The notes under the pieces: model-generated
Told to the model about the DNA's origin: nothing
Database searches by the model: none
What the model saw: only the letters and a program-made list of their open reading frames with translations
Source of the DNA: Clostridium collagenovorans DSM 3089
Lineage (GTDB): Bacteria; Bacillota; Clostridia; Clostridiales; Clostridiaceae
Direction: 5' to 3'
Assembly: GCF_900130005.1 (NCBI RefSeq)
Contig: NZ_FQXP01000011.1
Location: forward strand, 13,951 to 77,950
DNA: 64,000 nt
Position numbers and translations under genes: made by a program
Part shown: piece by piece, positions 45,935 through 55,302 of the stretch
Position numbering within the stretch: the first letter of the stretch is position 1
Layout of the letters: each line of letters starts with the position of its first letter

Positions 45935-47554
45935 TTATTTTTCTTTAATCTCTGCATCATAGAATCTAAAATATGAATTTTTCATCAAATGCTCTCCACT
46001 AACTCTATCTGATACAAGGTAGTAACTTTCTGGATAATAAAGTGGTGCAACTATAAAGTCTTCATTTTGAACCTTATTGCCCATTTCAGTATATATTTTA
46101 TATCTCTTAGCATCATCAAGAGTTTTTCTAGCTTCTTCATACATACCGTCGAATTCTTTATTAAAATAATTTGTTGAATATGTTTGAGAATCATCTCCAT
46201 ATACTAATCTAAAATATGCATCTGGATCTCCAGAAGACCAAATTAGTAAAGGTATTTGAACTTTTCCAGCGCTTCTCATATCAACATATGAGGCATGATC
46301 TATTCTATTAATATTTAAAGTAATATTTGCTTTTAAAAGTTGTTGTTGTACAACTTCAACAACTGGTACAAGAGTTACAGCTTCTGAAATAACAGCATTT
46401 AATTCTATTCCATTTGGATATCCAGCTTCTTCTAAAAGCTTTTTAGCTTTTTCGGTGTTATATTCAAGTTTAGCCGCAGATTTATCATAACCTTCCATTC
46501 CAGCTGGTATAAATCCATTAGGTATTACAGCATGTCCCCTTAAGAAGTCATTTACTAAACTCTCTCTATCTATAGCAAGATTCACAGCTTCTCTTACTTT
46601 TACATTATCAAGTGGAGCCATATCCTTATTCAATCCAAAGGTAACAATTCCAAGTGTTTGAGTAGAACGTACATTGTCTTTGAATTTTTCATTTCCTGAA
46701 TATTCATCAACTTTGTCACTCTTAAGTCCAACTATATCTATATTTCCTTTTTCAAACTCAAGTAAACTTGTGCTTTCATCCATATTTAAGAACTCAATAC
46801 CAGCAAGCTTCTTTTTACCATCAAAGTAATCATCGAACTTCTCAAGGACTACTTTGCTTTTAGCGTTAAACTCTTTAAGCTTATATGGACCAGCACCAAC
46901 AAATTTTGTAGTACCCCACTCACTTCCTGCTTCTTCATAAGCCTTTTTAGGATATATGCATAATGAACTATTAGCTAATACCTTGTTAAAGGAAGAGTTT
47001 ACTTCTTCTATTTCAATATCAAAAGAATACTTGTCTAATATTTTCAATCCTGAAAGCTCTTTTGCGTTACCATCTAACATATCTTTTGCACCAACAATCA
47101 TATCTGCAACTGATGCATTAATATTTTTTGTTGTTGGATCAAAGATTTTATTAAATGTAAATTCTACATCCTCTGTTGTTAACTCTGATCCATCATGGAA
47201 TTTTATACCTTCTTTTAATTGACAGTGATATGTTTTTCCATCATCAGATACCTTTGGCATACTTTTTAATAAAGCTGGCTCAACTACTAAAGTATCACTA
47301 TTAAGCCTAAGTAAGCTTTCTTGGATATGTGCTGATATCTCTAATACATTTCTGTAATTCGTAAGGTGAGTATCTAAATTACCAACTGGTTCTAAATTAC
47401 CACCATATTTAAGTACCTTATTTTGTTTGTTTTCTGCAGCTACCCCATTGCTATCAGAATTACCCTCTGTTTTGCTAGAACCACATCCAGCTAACGAAAA
47501 CACCATAGTAGCAGCAATTACACATGTAATTACTTTTCTTAATCTCTTTCTCAT
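45935..47554 (-). CDS. Peptide-binding lipoprotein (SBP family 5), operon 2
   Basis: 539 residues. The signal peptide ends in MVFSLAGC with the lipidated cysteine at about 24. The family-5 body shows CQLKEGIKFHDGSELTTEDVEFTF and FVGAGPYKLKEF. It heads operon 2 (binding protein, DppB, DppC, fused ATPase). It is only distantly similar to the operon 1 binding protein, so the two probably prefer different peptides. Confidence 0.92.
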   Translation of the reverse strand: MRKRLRKVITCVIAATMVFSLAGCGSSKTEGNSDSNGVAAENKQNKVLKYGGNLEPVGNLDTHLTNYRNVLEISAHIQESLLRLNSDTLVVEPALLKSMPKVSDDGKTYHCQLKEGIKFHDGSELTTEDVEFTFNKIFDPTTKNINASVADMIVGAKDMLDGNAKELSGLKILDKYSFDIEIEEVNSSFNKVLANSSLCIYPKKAYEEAGSEWGTTKFVGAGPYKLKEFNAKSKVVLEKFDDYFDGKKKLAGIEFLNMDESTSLLEFEKGNIDIVGLKSDKVDEYSGNEKFKDNVRSTQTLGIVTFGLNKDMAPLDNVKVREAVNLAIDRESLVNDFLRGHAVIPNGFIPAGMEGYDKSAAKLEYNTEKAKKLLEEAGYPNGIELNAVISEAVTLVPVVEVVQQQLLKANITLNINRIDHASYVDMRSAGKVQIPLLIWSSGDPDAYFRLVYGDDSQTYSTNYFNKEFDGMYEEARKTLDDAKRYKIYTEMGNKVQNEDFIVAPLYYPESYYLVSDRVSGEHLMKNSYFRFYDAEIKEK

Positions 47555-48062
47555 CCTTAATCTCCTTAATTGAACTTTTTTATATTACTTATATGAACAT
47601 TGCTTCTTTCATAGATTAAACCTACGTAAAAGAAGGTCGCAACGAACAAGACAACTAAAAATGTAAGTATTTTAATATTAAGTTGACAAAATCAATTTTA
47701 AATATAGCTCTATAATTTATTTTATAATTTTTGTAAATATTATGTATTTCACTTTGATACTGTAAAGTATTCGTGTGAATTTGATATGTTTCTTTAAAAA
47801 GCTTTTTATGAAATAAAATTCAACTACATTTTTCCCCATATGTTCAACGATTCTAATCATAGTATATTATGTATATTTTTTCTACAACTATATTAATCTT
47901 CTATAGATTAGGTTTTATTTATAAGCTTTAACTATACATTTCATTATTTGTATCTATTATTAAAATAATTACTTAAATTGTACCTCTATATAATTTCCTT
48001 TTGAAATAAAAAAAGTTCAAGAAAGTTATAATAAAATAACTCTCTTGAACTTTATATTTTAA
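47555..48062. other. Intergenic region upstream of peptide operon 2
   Basis: No gene seen. It contains the 75-base shared element at 47823-47897 and, near 47620-47660, a less AT-rich patch (ACGTA, AAGGTCGCAACGAACAAG) that would lie in the 5' leader. An apparent hairpin CAAGAAAGTTAT/ATAACTCTCTTG near 48017-48047 probably ends the TDT transporter transcript. Confidence 0.5.
47823..47897 (-). promoter_or_regulatory. 75-base upstream element shared by both peptide operons (copy 2)
   Basis: Second copy of the element at 41140-41214, without gaps. Minus-strand TTGTAG, 17 bases, TACTAT forms a plausible promoter, about 300 bases upstream of the binding-protein start, with the GGGGAAAAATGTAG block near +20. 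Confidence 0.5.
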
Positions 48063-49010
48063 TTATTTAGCTACCTTTTCCTGAACATTTCCTGCAAATA
48101 AGAATTTCATGTACTTATAGAAAACATATGCAACTATTAAAACTGCTACAATTGTTTCAAAGTAAACAACATACTTTAATAAAACAATCTCTGTTCCCTT
48201 TTTAATTAAGAAACCATTAGTTTGCTTTATAGCAATTGCACTTATTACTAAAGGGAAGGTAAAAGCTGAATAGCTTGGATAAAACTTTAATTTTAATAAC
48301 TTAGGTAAAATTACTAATGAACCTAAATACATTATCAATGATAAAACAGCTAAAATTCCCACTATAGTCATATTCTTTTCTGGGAAGCTTGCTAAGTATC
48401 CAGCTAGACAAAGACTAGCAGGAGCTGCAAATATTATTAAAATCGGTTTTAGTGGTTCTTGTATCTTTTTTATTACGAAAACTTTATAAATTACTATAGG
48501 TAATAAAATAGCATAACTTACTAAACCAAACCAAAATAATCCTTGTCCTACTTTTGCTAAGTTATATGCTGGTGCAGTTATGCTTCCAACTACTATTCCA
48601 ACATAAACTATGAAATAACTAGGAAGAACTTTATTCACATCAAATTTCAATATAAACTTTAATGTAAAATAAACTATAAGTATTATATGTAATACTAGTC
48701 CAATAACCCATATAGACAAAGCTACAGAACTTGAAAGCTTGTTTATGTATGTAGATAATATCATTATACCCATTGTAAAGGTAGGTGCTATGCTTGCCAT
48801 TACAGGATTCTTTAAATTTTCTAGTACATCCTTGAAATCAATTATAAGCTTACCTAATATAAATATTAATATTATGGATGCTAATATTCCAAAAATATTT
48901 CTATATACTTCTCCATAAGACAAAACTAGATTCCCCGTTGCAGCTAAAGCCAACATTAATCCAGCCATAGGTATTGGAACCTTCTTAAACACTTTATTCA
49001 TAATAGCCAC
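48063..49010 (-). CDS. TDT-family (TehA/Mae1-like) transporter
   Basis: 315 residues with about ten hydrophobic helices. The opening (VPIPMAGLMLALAATGNLV), SIAPTFTMGIMILSTYI and FPLVISAIAIKQT match the tellurite-resistance/dicarboxylate transporter (TDT) family. Members act as anion channels or malate transporters. The aspartase and malic enzyme genes 1-3 kb away make a C4-dicarboxylate or related anion a reasonable guess. It starts two bases after the C_GCAxxG gene, so the two are co-transcribed. Confidence 0.8.
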   Translation of the reverse strand: MAIMNKVFKKVPIPMAGLMLALAATGNLVLSYGEVYRNIFGILASIILIFILGKLIIDFKDVLENLKNPVMASIAPTFTMGIMILSTYINKLSSSVALSIWVIGLVLHIILIVYFTLKFILKFDVNKVLPSYFIVYVGIVVGSITAPAYNLAKVGQGLFWFGLVSYAILLPIVIYKVFVIKKIQEPLKPILIIFAAPASLCLAGYLASFPEKNMTIVGILAVLSLIMYLGSLVILPKLLKLKFYPSYSAFTFPLVISAIAIKQTNGFLIKKGTEIVLLKYVVYFETIVAVLIVAYVFYKYMKFLFAGNVQEKVAK

Positions 49011-49012
49011 CC

Positions 49013-49477
49013 TTAAACATCTAAATTAGTTATTCCAAGTTCTCTTACTATAATTTCAGCTGCCTTTCTAGCCATTTCTCCTGTGAATGAAATACATTGA
49101 GCTTTATGCTCTCCTGATCCCATATCCATTCCATGAGTTAATACCTTACAGCATAAAACCTTATGATTTTCTTTAAAACTTGCTTGTAATTCATTTGCTA
49201 ACTCTAATGTTTTATTAACCTTTGGATCTCCCCCTTTGCTTCTTCCAAAGAAATAACCTAAGCATAAAATAGCTCCTGAAACTGCCCCACAAACACATTT
49301 AGATCTACCTATGCCTACTGGAAATCCAGATGCCATAGCTATCATTTCTTCAGGCATGTCCAATTCAAAATTACTTCTAATAGAGCTTACTATTGCTTCT
49401 GAACAGAAAAAATCTCCTTTTCTAAATAATTCTTCTGCATCACTTTGAATCTTTTTAATACTTACTTCCTTAACCAT
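49013..49477 (-). CDS. C_GCAxxG_C_C family protein
   Basis: 154 residues. The family's redox or metal-binding cysteines are visible: FFCSEAIV, KCVCGAVSGAILCLG and HKVLCCKVLTHG. Such proteins are small, cytoplasmic and probably bind a metal or iron-sulfur cluster; some are fused to split-Soret cytochrome domains. The role here is unknown; it is coupled with the downstream TDT transporter. Confidence 0.85.
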   Translation of the reverse strand: MVKEVSIKKIQSDAEELFRKGDFFCSEAIVSSIRSNFELDMPEEMIAMASGFPVGIGRSKCVCGAVSGAILCLGYFFGRSKGGDPKVNKTLELANELQASFKENHKVLCCKVLTHGMDMGSGEHKAQCISFTGEMARKAAEIIVRELGITNLDV

Positions 49478-50005
49478 TTCTTAGCCCTCCTAAAATCCAT
49501 ATTCTTTTGAGAATATTATAATGTAATTATATAAGATTCTATTTTTTTCAGTCCAATAGATTATATCTATACATTTTTGTCTATTTATTTGTTTTTACAA
49601 TGCATTCTTATTATATTATTTATATTTTAATCATAGGTTTTACATTTAAAGTAATTTAATTTATATTAAGTTAAATTTCTAATGAATTTTTATACTTAAT
49701 TATAAATTATTATTACTAACTCTTTAAATTTAGTTCTCTTAAAATATCAAAACTATAATACAGATTGTATAATATACTTTAATGGTCGTATTAGCTATAA
49801 TTCTTAGAAAACAAATAAAGGTAGCACCATTTAGTAGTACTACCTTCATTTTATATAATATTTAGATATTGTATCTTTTGTTTACTAATAGACCAATAAC
49901 AAGTTAATTAAGCCTAACTTATTTTTATTGTTTATTTATATAAATAATTCAACTGGGTCACATTCAAGTAAAGCTACTTAAACTAATTTTACTAGTAAAT
50001 TTTAG
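49478..50005. other. Intergenic region after malic enzyme
   Basis: No gene seen. A hairpin at 49815-49846 (AAGGTAG.AC/GT.CTACCTT) is the likely terminator for the aspA-malic enzyme unit. The promoter of the C_GCAxxG gene must lie at 49478-49800, but no clear boxes stand out. Confidence 0.5.
49815..49846 (-). terminator. Probable terminator after malic enzyme
   Basis: 10-bp stem (one G-U pair in the minus-strand RNA) around a 9-base loop with a modest TTTATTTG tail, about 160 bases beyond the malic enzyme stop. Confidence 0.55.
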
Positions 50006-51235
50006 CTATTTTAATAATTCTTTAGTATGATTTTCAACCATTTCTGGTGTTACATCTTTTCTTCTAGCTACTCCAGTTTCTATTGCTGCCCTTGCAACAT
50101 ATAATGCAACCTTTGGTGCTATTCTTAAGTCGAAAGCATTAGGTATTACATACTCTGGATTTAATTCATCTTCACTTACAAGATCTGCTATAGCTCTAGC
50201 TGCTGCTATTTTCATTTCCTCGTTAATCTCACTTGCTCTAACATCTAAAGCAGCTCTAAATATTCCTGGGAATGCAAGAACATTGTTAACTTGGTTTGGA
50301 AAATCTGATCTACCAGTACATACAACCTTAGCTCCAGCTTCTACAGCTAAGTTTGGAAGTATTTCTGGATTAGGATTTGCCATAGCCATAATTATAGCAT
50401 CTTTATTCATAGATTTTACCATCTCTTGAGTTACACAATTAGCTACAGATACTCCTAAAAATATATCTGCCCCTTTTAATACTTCTGCAAGATTACCTTG
50501 TTCTTTATTAGGGTTTGTAATCTCAGCTACTTCATCTTTAAATTTATTCATTCCAACTGGTCTACCTGTGTATATTGCACCCTTAGTATCACACATGATT
50601 ATGTTTTTAGTTCCCATGCTTAATAGTAATTTAGTAATTGCAATACCTGCTGCACCAGCACCATTAACAACAACTTTTAAATCTTCAAAGTTTTTCTTAG
50701 TTAACTTTAAAGCATTTATTATACAAGCTGCTGAAACAACTGCTGTACCATGTTGGTCGTCGTGGAAAATTGGTATATTACAAATTTCTTTTAATCTTGA
50801 TTCTATTTCAAAACACTCTGGTGCTTTTATATCCTCTAAATTAATTCCGCCAAAAGTAGGCTCCATAAGCTTTACAGTCTCAACAATTTTATCAACGTCT
50901 TTTGTGTCTAAACATATTGGGAAAGCATCTACACCACCAAAAGCTTTAAATAATACAGCTTTTCCCTCCATAACTGGAAGACCTGCACCTGCCCCTATAT
51001 CACCAAGACCTAATACTGCTGTACCGTTAGTTACAACAGCTATCCAATTTCCTCTTGATGTATAATCATAGATAGTATCAAAGTTCTTGTTTATTTCTAA
51101 ACATGGCTCTGCAACTCCTGGAGTATAAGCCATTGTTAAATCATCCTTAGTTTTTACCGGAACTTTACATCTAAGTGCTATTTTTCCCTCATTGTCTTTA
51201 TGGAATTTTAGTGCTCTTTCTCTTAAATCGCTCAT
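50006..51235 (-). CDS. NAD(P)-dependent malic enzyme
   Basis: 409 residues, the short bacterial form without the phosphotransacetylase tail. MAYTPGVAEPC, TNGTAVLGLGDIGAGAGLPVMEGKAVLFK, PIFHDDQHGTAVV and the nucleotide-binding VVNGAGAAGIAI are malic enzyme signatures. It converts malate to pyruvate and CO2, reducing NAD or NADP. It follows aspA by 35 bases and has a GGAGGA site, so the two form an operon. Confidence 0.94.
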   Translation of the reverse strand: MSDLRERALKFHKDNEGKIALRCKVPVKTKDDLTMAYTPGVAEPCLEINKNFDTIYDYTSRGNWIAVVTNGTAVLGLGDIGAGAGLPVMEGKAVLFKAFGGVDAFPICLDTKDVDKIVETVKLMEPTFGGINLEDIKAPECFEIESRLKEICNIPIFHDDQHGTAVVSAACIINALKLTKKNFEDLKVVVNGAGAAGIAITKLLLSMGTKNIIMCDTKGAIYTGRPVGMNKFKDEVAEITNPNKEQGNLAEVLKGADIFLGVSVANCVTQEMVKSMNKDAIIMAMANPNPEILPNLAVEAGAKVVCTGRSDFPNQVNNVLAFPGIFRAALDVRASEINEEMKIAAARAIADLVSEDELNPEYVIPNAFDLRIAPKVALYVARAAIETGVARRKDVTPEMVENHTKELLK

Positions 51236-51270
51236 GGTAATCCTCCTCTAATTATCCCTTAAAATTATTC

Positions 51271-52662
51271 TTATAATATACCTGGCTCAGTCATTGCTAC
51301 AGCATCTAATATTTCATCAAGAGCTGCTTCTTCTAAAATACCTTCTTGTAGAATTAAACTTCTAACTGATTCTCCAGTTTTTAGTGCAGTTTTTGCAACA
51401 CTTGCTGCTTTTTTATATCCTACATGAGGACAAAGTGGAGTAATTATTCCTACACTATTTTCAACTAAGTCTTTACATTTTTCTTTATTAGCAGTTATTC
51501 CAGAGATACAATTTTCTATAAATGTATCTACTCCTCTAGTTAAAGTCTCTATAGATTGGAATAAATTATAGAATACAACTGGCTCAAATGCATTTAATTC
51601 TAACTGTCCAGCTTCTGCTGCCATTGTTATTGTCATATCATTTCCAATTATATTGAATGCAACTTGGCTAACTACTTCTGGTATAACTGGATTAACCTTA
51701 CCTGGCATTATAGAAGAACCATTTTGTTTTGATGGAAGATTTATTTCTCCAAAACCAGTTCTTGGACCAGATGACATTAATCTTAAATCATTTGATATTT
51801 TTGATAAATTAACTGCACATGTCTTAATAATACCTGATACAACTACAAAAGGATCTAAGCTTTGAGTAGATGCAATTAAATCCTCAGCTTGTTCTAAGTT
51901 TATGCCTGATATTTCTGAAAGTACTGGAGCTATTCTTGTTAAATACTTTTTATCAGCATTTATACCAGTTCCTATTGCTGTACCACCCATATTAATAACT
52001 GTTAGTTCTTCTTTAACCTTTTCTAATCTTGTTATATCTTTATTTATAATTGTGCTATATGCATTAAACTCTTGTCCTAATCTAATTGGAACAGCATCTT
52101 GCATTTGAGTTCTTCCCATTTTTATAACATCATCAAACTCTACTGCTTTTTCTTTTAATGCTGTATGAAGTCTTTTTAGTTCATCAATAGCTTTTAAAAG
52201 AAGTTTGTATGCTGTAAGCTTTCCTGCTGTAGGAATAACATCATTAGTAGATTGTCCATAATTTACGTGATCATTAGGATGAACTATACTATAGTCACCT
52301 TTTTCCCCACCTAAAATTTCTATAGCTCTATTAGCTATTACTTCATTAGCATTCATATTCATAGATGTACCTGCTCCACCTTGGATAGGGTCTACTATAA
52401 ATTCTTCATGTAATTTTCCATCTATTATTTCATCACAAGCTTTAATTATAGCTTCTTCAATGTTTTTTTCTATAAGACCAACTTCATGGTTAGTTATAAC
52501 AGAGGCCTTCTTAACCTGTGCAAGACTCTTTATAAACTCTTCATGTAGATTGTAACCTGTTATCCTAAAGTTCTCTGCACCTCTTAATGATTGAACACCA
52601 TAATACGCATTCTTTGGAACTTGTTTTTCACCTATTGAATCATACTCTATTCTAAAATCCAT
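51271..52662 (-). CDS. aspA: Aspartate ammonia-lyase (aspartase)
   Basis: 463 residues. The superfamily signature GSSIMPGKVNPVIPEVVSQV (near 318-337), GQSTNDVIPTA and the start YDSIGEKQVPKNAYYGVQSLRG favour aspartase over fumarase. It releases ammonia from aspartate to give fumarate. With malic enzyme downstream it forms an aspartate/malate use unit, although fumarase is not here. Promoter at 52759-52787. Confidence 0.92.
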   Translation of the reverse strand: MDFRIEYDSIGEKQVPKNAYYGVQSLRGAENFRITGYNLHEEFIKSLAQVKKASVITNHEVGLIEKNIEEAIIKACDEIIDGKLHEEFIVDPIQGGAGTSMNMNANEVIANRAIEILGGEKGDYSIVHPNDHVNYGQSTNDVIPTAGKLTAYKLLLKAIDELKRLHTALKEKAVEFDDVIKMGRTQMQDAVPIRLGQEFNAYSTIINKDITRLEKVKEELTVINMGGTAIGTGINADKKYLTRIAPVLSEISGINLEQAEDLIASTQSLDPFVVVSGIIKTCAVNLSKISNDLRLMSSGPRTGFGEINLPSKQNGSSIMPGKVNPVIPEVVSQVAFNIIGNDMTITMAAEAGQLELNAFEPVVFYNLFQSIETLTRGVDTFIENCISGITANKEKCKDLVENSVGIITPLCPHVGYKKAASVAKTALKTGESVRSLILQEGILEEAALDEILDAVAMTEPGIL

Positions 52663-52758
52663 TTTCTTGCCTCCATAAATCTTAAAATTTTATTTCATGA
52701 ATTATTTTTAAAATATTAATTTTCCAAACTTTCTTAATGATTCGTAACTTTCACTCGT

Positions 52759-52787
52759 ATATTAGCATGATTGTAGCTTACTGTCTA
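52759..52787 (-). promoter_or_regulatory. Promoter of aspA-malic enzyme
   Basis: Minus-strand TAGACA (52782-52787), 17 bases, TAATAT (52759-52764), about 95 bases upstream of aspA. Between here and 53135 the sequence is AT-rich with nothing else recognisable. Confidence 0.5.
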
Positions 52788-53135
52788 AGTCCATTATGAG
52801 GGAAAAAATCCGTTTAATTTTAGATTTGCATTGAATTTATTCAGTTTTTGAAGTTTTTCTTTCATTTATGCAATTTTTAATTCTTTAGTTAGTAAATTGA
52901 ACGATTTACTTGCAATAAAAAGTTTTTTTATCTTTTTTTACCTTATTTCCCTTCAAATAAAACTTATTTTTCAATAATTCTGCACGCTTTATAAAGATTT
53001 TTAATTCTAATTACTAATATTCCTTATTAAAGATTCAAAGCTTATAATCCATATCATTTTATTTTACTCATATTCTGAATAAATAATATCATATTTCTAT
53101 TATCTATACTTTCTCTTAAAGCTTTATGAATAGAT

Positions 53136-53185
53136 TTGACACTAAGTATGCTTTGTATTAGTATATATAATACAAAGCATACTTA
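53136..53185. promoter_or_regulatory. Promoter and 43-bp palindromic operator of the GntR operon
   Basis: TTGACA (53136-53141) and TAGTAT (53159-53164) lie 17 bases apart on the plus strand. Across them runs an inverted repeat with perfect 18-bp arms (TAAGTATGCTTTGTATTA at 53143-53160 and complement at 53168-53185) and a 7-base centre. A dimeric repressor here would block the promoter, as expected for autoregulation by the GntR protein at 53208. Confidence 0.75.
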
Positions 53186-53207
53186 ATATTATGGAGGATT
53201 TTATAGA

Positions 53208-53606
53208 ATGATTTTAAATCTAAATATGGCAAGTGATACGCCTATATATGTTCAATTACGTAATGAAATTGTACTTGGAATTGGTAATGGCAAATTAAAA
53301 ATTGGTGAAAACTTACCTACGGTCCGTCAATTAGCAGAGGATATAGGGGTTAATACTATGACAGTATCCAAAACTTATACAATACTCAAAAATGAAGGTT
53401 TTATAGAAATAGACCGCAGACATGGAGCAAAGATTAATCCTAAACTTGATTCTTCCATGGAATTTAAAGAAAAACTTGAAGATGAATTAATGCTTTTAAT
53501 TGCTGAGTCAGGTATTAAAGGAATTAATAAAAAAGATTTTTTATCTATGTGTAATGATATTTTTGATAATATGAATGGCTTAAAATCAACTAAAATGGAG
53601 GGATAA
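53208..53606 (+). CDS. GntR-family regulator, YtrA subfamily
   Basis: 132 residues. The winged-helix domain (about 10-78: PIYVQLRNEIVLGIGNGKLKIGE, LPTVRQLAEDIGVNTMTVSKTY) is followed by a short helical tail, the layout of YtrA-type GntR proteins, which usually repress an operon they lead. GGAGG precedes the ATG by ten bases. Four bases separate it from the membrane-protein gene. It probably binds the palindrome at 53143-53185. Confidence 0.9.
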   Translation: MILNLNMASDTPIYVQLRNEIVLGIGNGKLKIGENLPTVRQLAEDIGVNTMTVSKTYTILKNEGFIEIDRRHGAKINPKLDSSMEFKEKLEDELMLLIAESGIKGINKKDFLSMCNDIFDNMNGLKSTKMEG

Positions 53607-53609
53607 CTC

Positions 53610-54992
53610 ATGTTTATAGCTATATTATATTTAGCCTTAATTATTTGTCTTATATCTTCCTTTGTGGAACTTAAAAGCATAATAAAGCCGAATAAAAATA
53701 TAATCTTAGGGGTTACCTTACCCTATGAATATTTAAATAATGAAGAAGTATTATATATAGTAAATAACTATAAAAAAGCTACTTTTAAATTTTATGCACT
53801 ATATTTATCTTCTACTCTACCAATATTTATATTGCAAGATTATGCCTCTTTAGTGATCATATTTTTCTTTATATGGATTGGAATATTTCTTTACGCAAAT
53901 GACAGATTATATTTAAAATATTTCAGAACATTATTGAAATTAAAAAAGGATAGAAATTGGTTTGTAGGTGGAAAACATGCACTTTCTATAGATACTGAGG
54001 TCTGTAGAATAAAAAATAAACTTTCTTTTTCTAAGCTTTGGTTTATTCCTTCTATAGTTATTTCCATGATTCCTATTATTACTTTTATAGTTAAGATTAA
54101 TATTTTTATTAATATGCCTTTTTTAGTTTCCTTAATTCCTATAGCTTCTACTCTTGCTTTTATATATCTTTATAATTGTTTTACTAAACAAAGAGCTGAG
54201 AGTCCTAGTGAAAATAGTGAAATAAACTTAGCTTATGCAATGATTCATCAAAAATCCTGGTCATTACTTTGGATACTCAGCGCATTTGTTACCAGTATAT
54301 CGACCTTAGTTTTATATTATAATATTTTTTCAAATAACCCTAACATGTTTCTTATAATTGTACCTATAACAACCTCTATAACTATATGTGCTGGTATACT
54401 ATTTACTTATACTAAAGTTAGAAATGAACAAAGTTCTTTACTTGCAACTACTAAGGATTTGATTTATACAGATAATGATGAGTTTTGGGAGAAAGGCTAT
54501 TATTCTAATCCCTACGACCCTAGATTGATGGTAGAAAATCGTGTAGGTTATGGATTATGCTATAATCTTGCAACTACTAAGGGGAAAATTATAAATTATA
54601 GCTTTTATGTAATTTTATTTGTAGTATTTATAGGTTTCTCTATATTCTTTCTTAGACTAGATTTTACTAAGTTTTATTTGTCAATTGATGGCATTCATGC
54701 TAGTATTGATGCTCCTATGTATAATTATAGTTTTGATGTAAATGAAATCGAGGATATTAAGTTATTAAATGAACTTCCTCCTAAAGGAATCAAAACAAAT
54801 GGAGTAGGAACCAATTTATATAGTTTAGGTAATTACAAATTAGATGGTTACGGTAATTGTAAAGTATTTATTTACAGAAAAAGCCCTCCATTCATATGCA
54901 TTAAGTTAAAAGATACTTATGTATTTTTAAATGGATTTACGCCTGAAGAAACTAATAACTATTACGAAACCTTATTAAAATTGACTAAATAA
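53610..54992 (+). CDS. GntR-linked membrane protein (DUF1648/DUF5808-like)
   Basis: 460 residues. Seven or so hydrophobic segments are visible, in pairs near 1-20, 65-105, 145-185, 215-275 and 320-345. Between them lies DNDEFWEKGYYSNPYDPRLM (about 290-310), which resembles the DUF5808 motif. A C-terminal soluble part of about 110 residues closes it. Such proteins are often encoded with YtrA-type GntR regulators; the function is not known. Membrane protein status is clear, family assignment less so. Confidence 0.72.
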   Translation: MFIAILYLALIICLISSFVELKSIIKPNKNIILGVTLPYEYLNNEEVLYIVNNYKKATFKFYALYLSSTLPIFILQDYASLVIIFFFIWIGIFLYANDRLYLKYFRTLLKLKKDRNWFVGGKHALSIDTEVCRIKNKLSFSKLWFIPSIVISMIPIITFIVKINIFINMPFLVSLIPIASTLAFIYLYNCFTKQRAESPSENSEINLAYAMIHQKSWSLLWILSAFVTSISTLVLYYNIFSNNPNMFLIIVPITTSITICAGILFTYTKVRNEQSSLLATTKDLIYTDNDEFWEKGYYSNPYDPRLMVENRVGYGLCYNLATTKGKIINYSFYVILFVVFIGFSIFFLRLDFTKFYLSIDGIHASIDAPMYNYSFDVNEIEDIKLLNELPPKGIKTNGVGTNLYSLGNYKLDGYGNCKVFIYRKSPPFICIKLKDTYVFLNGFTPEETNNYYETLLKLTK

Positions 54993-55080
54993 ACTTAAAA
55001 CTTTTTAAGTATTTCTTAGTACTTCTAGTATATATTCTATTTAATTTCCCATTTATTAAGTAGATTACGGAGGTAGTAAT

Positions 55081-55122
55081 ATGTGTATTATTCAAGCTGT
55101 TGTTAGGCATGAATCACCATGA
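55081..55122 (+). CDS. Possible 13-aa peptide or gene remnant
   Basis: ATG at 55081 follows ACGGAGGTAG closely and opens MCIIQAVVRHESP before a TGA. The frame continues after the TGA as ELIS, stop, LDTK, stop, which may be chance or the start of a decayed gene. Only the good ribosome binding site makes it worth listing. Confidence 0.22.
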   Translation: MCIIQAVVRHESP

Positions 55123-55229
55123 GAACTAATTTCTTAATTAGATACGAAGTGAAAACTATTATAACTACTTATAATTGACTATGAAGATAGTTAAAGTTAA
55201 TTTAATACAATATATTAATTCTAAAAATA

Positions 55230-55273
55230 ATAATAGTTACTATAATTAAAAGCTTAATTATAGTAACTATTAT
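55230..55273. terminator. Perfect 20-bp bidirectional terminator
   Basis: Arms 55230-55249 and 55254-55273 are exact complements around AAGC. It separates the plus-strand GntR operon from the convergent two-component genes. Confidence 0.8.
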
Positions 55274-55302
55274 CACTCTTCCGATAAAATTAAAAATATA
55301 TT

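Noticed and set aside
47683..47725. Plus-strand TTGACA and TATAAT upstream of peptide operon 2
   Set aside because: The spacing is about 20 bases, and no plus-strand gene follows.
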